A stretch of 15,243 nt of DNA from Methylobacter sp. (GTDB taxonomy: Bacteria > Pseudomonadota > Gammaproteobacteria > Methylococcales > Methylomonadaceae), in assembly GCA_003158415.1 (NCBI GenBank), contig PMJA01000240.1, positions 1 to 15,243 on the forward strand. Reading direction: 5' to 3'. The position numbers were made by a program, and so were the translations under genes. Positions 13,043-15,243 of the stretch are shown here, piece after piece. The notes below the pieces were generated by a model. The model was not told where the DNA came from, ran no database searches, and was given only the letters and a program-made list of their open reading frames with translations. Position 1 is the first letter of the stretch; each line of letters begins with the position of its first letter.

Positions 13043-14761
13043 ATGAAACTTCAAATCGAGCGCCAGTATGTAGAAGCCATGGTTGATGAGTTTCCGGGGC
13101 TGGTGGCACTAAAAGATCAACTGCGCTTTGGCAATAAAGTTGAAGTGCCCTTCAAACAGCTATCCAATACCGAACTCAGTTTTTTACAGGTGCTGTACAA
13201 CAAAGCCGGATCGCACATGCAAGGTCAGGTCGCGCAGCTGTCTACGCTACAAAAAGCGATGAACGATGACACCGTCCGTTTTGACGAAGACGATCTGGAA
13301 ATGCTGCTACCGGCTTGCGCCCGTTATCTGATCAATAACGCCATACGCGGCTGGTTATTCCAGGCCAACGTTGCCGGAAAACCCATGGCTTATGTAGTCA
13401 CCCGACTGGATTTTACGCCGTCGGGCGAAGAAGAAACCGGGCGCGTCACGCTAGAGCTAAAAACCAATGCCAAAGGCAAAGTGGCGACCACAACCGTCAC
13501 GATTCGCGCACGGGACATAGCCAATAAAACCATTACCGAAATTTTTATGGCTAAAGGTTTTCTTAAAGAAACCCCTGAGTTAATCAGCAATTATGACGAT
13601 GCCGCCGGGCGTTACTTCGAGTGGTGCGGTCAGTCCGGCGCGCAATTTTGCGGCAAAGGCACAGGTTTTTATGCAGAAGATCCAACGGCGTCGCATCGCA
13701 ACACCGATTGGGCGCGCAAAGATGTCGTGGTGTTATCGACAGAAGGCGGAACCGCGCGCCTGGTATGCGATGAAAGCATACTCAGCGAGCGCGCATTAAT
13801 GCTGGATGCCAAAGGCGACATACTGGCCAAATATTTGCGCAAAGCCGCTAAAAGTAATCGCTATGATTGTAAAGTCGAAAACGAAGTTGAAGCTTCGCAA
13901 ACCGAAATTCCCAAGGGTTTGTTTACCGAACTCCCCATCCATTGCTATCTGCTGATGTTTCACCTGGAACTGCACCATCATTTATGGGTGCATGTTAACG
14001 ACATCAAACCGTACCGCTATCAGCCGGAATTAAAGCAAAAGCTGATATTGCGCGAAGAACAGATCGATTTGATTGATATTCTAACCGCCGAAATGGATGT
14101 CCTGATGGATGACATAGTTGAAGGCAAGTCGGGCGGAACCACGGTGTTGTGCGCAGGCCCCGCCGGAGTCGGCAAAACCTTAACCGCCGAAGTCTATTCC
14201 GAAATCATCAAACGTCCGTTATACCGGGTGCATTCCGGGCAGCTGGGACTCAATGTCGGCGAAATGGAAAAAGCTTTAAAAGACGTATTAACCCGCGCCC
14301 AGCGCTGGGGCGCGGTGATGTTGATAGATGAGGCCGATGTTTACATCAAGCGCCGCGATAACAATATCGCCATGAATGCCGTGGTCGGCGTGTTTTTGAG
14401 AGTGCTGGAATATTTTAACGGCTTGCTGTTTTTAACGACCAACCGCGTCGATGATATTGATGAAGCGATAGTGTCGCGCTGCATTGCCTTAATTAAGTAT
14501 TATCCGCCGGATAGCGAGGCGCGCCGCCAAATTTGGAAGGTTATGATCGATCAATTCGAGCTGAATGTCGATGCGCATCTAATCGACCAATTGGTGGAGT
14601 GTTTTCCGGCTGCCACAGGCCGCGACATTAAAGGGCTGTCCAAACTGGTCGCCAAATTTTGCCAGCACAAAAAAGTAACGCCCAGCTTGGCCGTATTCCA
14701 GCGTTGCTCGATTTTCCGGGGCATGGATCTGGGCATACCGATAGAAACTGCACGAAATTAG
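13043..14761 (+). CDS. AAA+ ATPase with long uncharacterised N-terminal region
   Basis: The 572-residue protein has about 340 N-terminal residues I cannot assign, followed by one AAA+ module. Walker A is GPAGVGKT (372-379), Walker B is VMLIDEADV (Asp429, Glu430), sensor 1 is Asn467 in LTTNRV, and an arginine finger candidate is Arg479 in EAIVSRC. The order LYRVHSGQLG, WGAVMLIDEADV, FLRVLEYFNGLLFLTTNRV, then IALIKYYPP resembles a clade of AAA+ proteins known mostly from fungi and scattered bacteria, with remodelling or unknown roles. The C-terminal part has GRDIKGLSKLV, as in AAA+ lid domains. A TTG at 12983 would add 20 residues without a ribosome-binding site; the ATG at 13043 is preceded by GAGAG. 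ATPase activity is likely; the substrate is unknown. Confidence 0.88.
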   Translation: MKLQIERQYVEAMVDEFPGLVALKDQLRFGNKVEVPFKQLSNTELSFLQVLYNKAGSHMQGQVAQLSTLQKAMNDDTVRFDEDDLEMLLPACARYLINNAIRGWLFQANVAGKPMAYVVTRLDFTPSGEEETGRVTLELKTNAKGKVATTTVTIRARDIANKTITEIFMAKGFLKETPELISNYDDAAGRYFEWCGQSGAQFCGKGTGFYAEDPTASHRNTDWARKDVVVLSTEGGTARLVCDESILSERALMLDAKGDILAKYLRKAAKSNRYDCKVENEVEASQTEIPKGLFTELPIHCYLLMFHLELHHHLWVHVNDIKPYRYQPELKQKLILREEQIDLIDILTAEMDVLMDDIVEGKSGGTTVLCAGPAGVGKTLTAEVYSEIIKRPLYRVHSGQLGLNVGEMEKALKDVLTRAQRWGAVMLIDEADVYIKRRDNNIAMNAVVGVFLRVLEYFNGLLFLTTNRVDDIDEAIVSRCIALIKYYPPDSEARRQIWKVMIDQFELNVDAHLIDQLVECFPAATGRDIKGLSKLVAKFCQHKKVTPSLAVFQRCSIFRGMDLGIPIETARN

Positions 14762-14933
14762 GACAGGCTAAACGCAGCTATAGCTGTCTTTGGTGCAATT
14801 GTTGTATTGCCAACACCACAAAAAATAGTAACCGATTGAAATATAGTGGCATTATTTTTTGGCATTGTTACTGCTAGATATTTTATGTACATACTTTTCC
14901 TTTGTGTTGCTCTCTCCTGGGCATATTACCAAT

Positions 14934-14969
14934 GGCGTCCTATTTTCTCGGCTAGGACGCCTTTTTTTT
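14934..14969 (+). terminator. Rho-independent terminator closing the cassette
   Basis: GGCGTCCTA (14934-14942) and TAGGACGCC (14953-14961) form a perfect 9-bp stem around a 10-base loop, followed at once by eight T. It lies about 170 bases after the AAA+ stop and is the clearest terminator in the window. Confidence 0.93.
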
Positions 14970-15005
14970 GCCCGGCAATCTCGCCAAGCCAGAAAAATAA
15001 AGGCC

Positions 15006-15021
15006 TGCCAAAATTTTGGCA
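15006..15021. repeat. 16-bp perfect palindrome
   Basis: TGCCAAAATTTTGGCA is exactly self-complementary with no spacer. It lies about 160 bp upstream of the last start codon and about 100 bp upstream of a candidate promoter. It could be an operator for a dimeric regulator of the rightward gene, but nothing here identifies the protein. Confidence 0.5.
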
Positions 15022-15116
15022 AATGATTTGCTTGTTAATCCTGTGTGCTGTATTTACGCCATTAAACAACGATTAAACCGCTGAAAGCGACATTAATAGC
15101 AACAAAACCTGTTTTA

Positions 15117-15146
15117 TTGTCGGTTTTACAACAACCTTCCTATTCT
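15117..15146 (+). promoter_or_regulatory. Candidate sigma-70 promoter for the last gene
   Basis: TTGTCG (15117-15122) and TATTCT (15141-15146) are 18 bases apart and upstream of the ATG at 15181. The match is moderate. Confidence 0.35.
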
Positions 15147-15180
15147 TGAGGAATATTTTTTTAAGGTTATTAACAATACG

Positions 15181-15243
15181 ATGAAATATAAAACCATCTC
15201 CATTGCCGACGCTGAAAAACTGATTACAGAAGCTACGCCTATG
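15181..15243 (+). CDS. Start of a gene cut by the window edge, possibly rhodanese-like
   Basis: Twenty-one codons are visible, beginning MKYKTISIADAEKLI and continuing open to the edge. The opening resembles single-domain rhodaneses (GlpE/PspE type sulfurtransferases), which often start with a short strand and an ISxxxAxxLI helix. The catalytic cysteine would lie outside the window, so this is a weak guess. AAGG about 13 bases upstream is a poor ribosome-binding site. A promoter candidate and the terminator of the preceding unit upstream support an independent gene. Confidence 0.5.
   Translation, partial: MKYKTISIADAEKLITEATPM

Larger units (their letters stand above)
14762..15180 (+). other. 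Intergenic region after the AAA+ gene
   Basis: No credible gene is seen in these 419 bases. They hold a short GACA-GCTA stem just after the AAA+ stop (14762-14788), the intrinsic terminator at 14934-14969, a 16-bp perfect palindrome at 15006-15021 and a candidate promoter at 15117-15146. The segment is AT-rich, and its open frames cross the terminator. Confidence 0.6.

Noticed and set aside
14846..15076. A 76-codon frame with hydrophobic segments downstream of the AAA+ gene
   Set aside because: It crosses the strong intrinsic terminator, has no ribosome-binding site and shows no family character.

Overview
The window looks like a piece of chromosome from a gammaproteobacterium, most plausibly a methanotroph-like member of the Methylococcales. 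That assignment is inference from overall protein character, gene content and moderate GC; there is no rRNA or other marker here to fix it. It holds a housekeeping block, a large molybdate-handling locus, and a small cassette of unrecognised genes with an AAA+ ATPase.

Housekeeping block (1-3861): the 3' part of thiG (thiazole synthase, cut by the left edge), trmB (tRNA m7G46 methyltransferase) only 2 bases further on, then a Lon-family ATP-dependent protease of the LonB/YcbZ-like type. The protease converges on modE, and their stop codons overlap.

Molybdate locus (3858-11649): modE (minus strand) faces a di-Mop molbindin gene and a degenerate orphan ModC-like ATPase with a TOBE domain. An outer-membrane beta-barrel of the alginate-export type follows, then the remnant of a TauE/SafE permease gene, then a complete molybdate ABC transporter (modA, modB, modC). 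Two nearly identical 24-bp imperfect palindromes of ModE-box type lie upstream of modE/mop (4791-4814) and upstream of the porin (6830-6853). The 26 bases from 5 bases before each box are identical in the two copies. This suggests one molybdate-responsive regulon covering regulator, storage protein, orphan ATPase, porin and possibly the transporter. A 141-bp nested inverted repeat sits between modA and modB.

Unknown cassette (11650-14969): a very good sigma-54 (-24/-12) promoter lies just ahead of three co-directional genes. A perfect 6-bp inverted repeat sits about 127 bp upstream of the expected transcription start, where an enhancer-binding activator would bind. The genes encode an unrecognised 133-residue protein, an unrecognised 189-residue protein and a 572-residue protein with a long N-terminal region of unknown function and a C-terminal AAA+ module. 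A hairpin precedes the ATPase gene, and a strong intrinsic terminator closes the unit at 14934-14969. This is the best candidate for an undescribed system. The window ends with the first 21 codons of another gene, possibly rhodanese-like.
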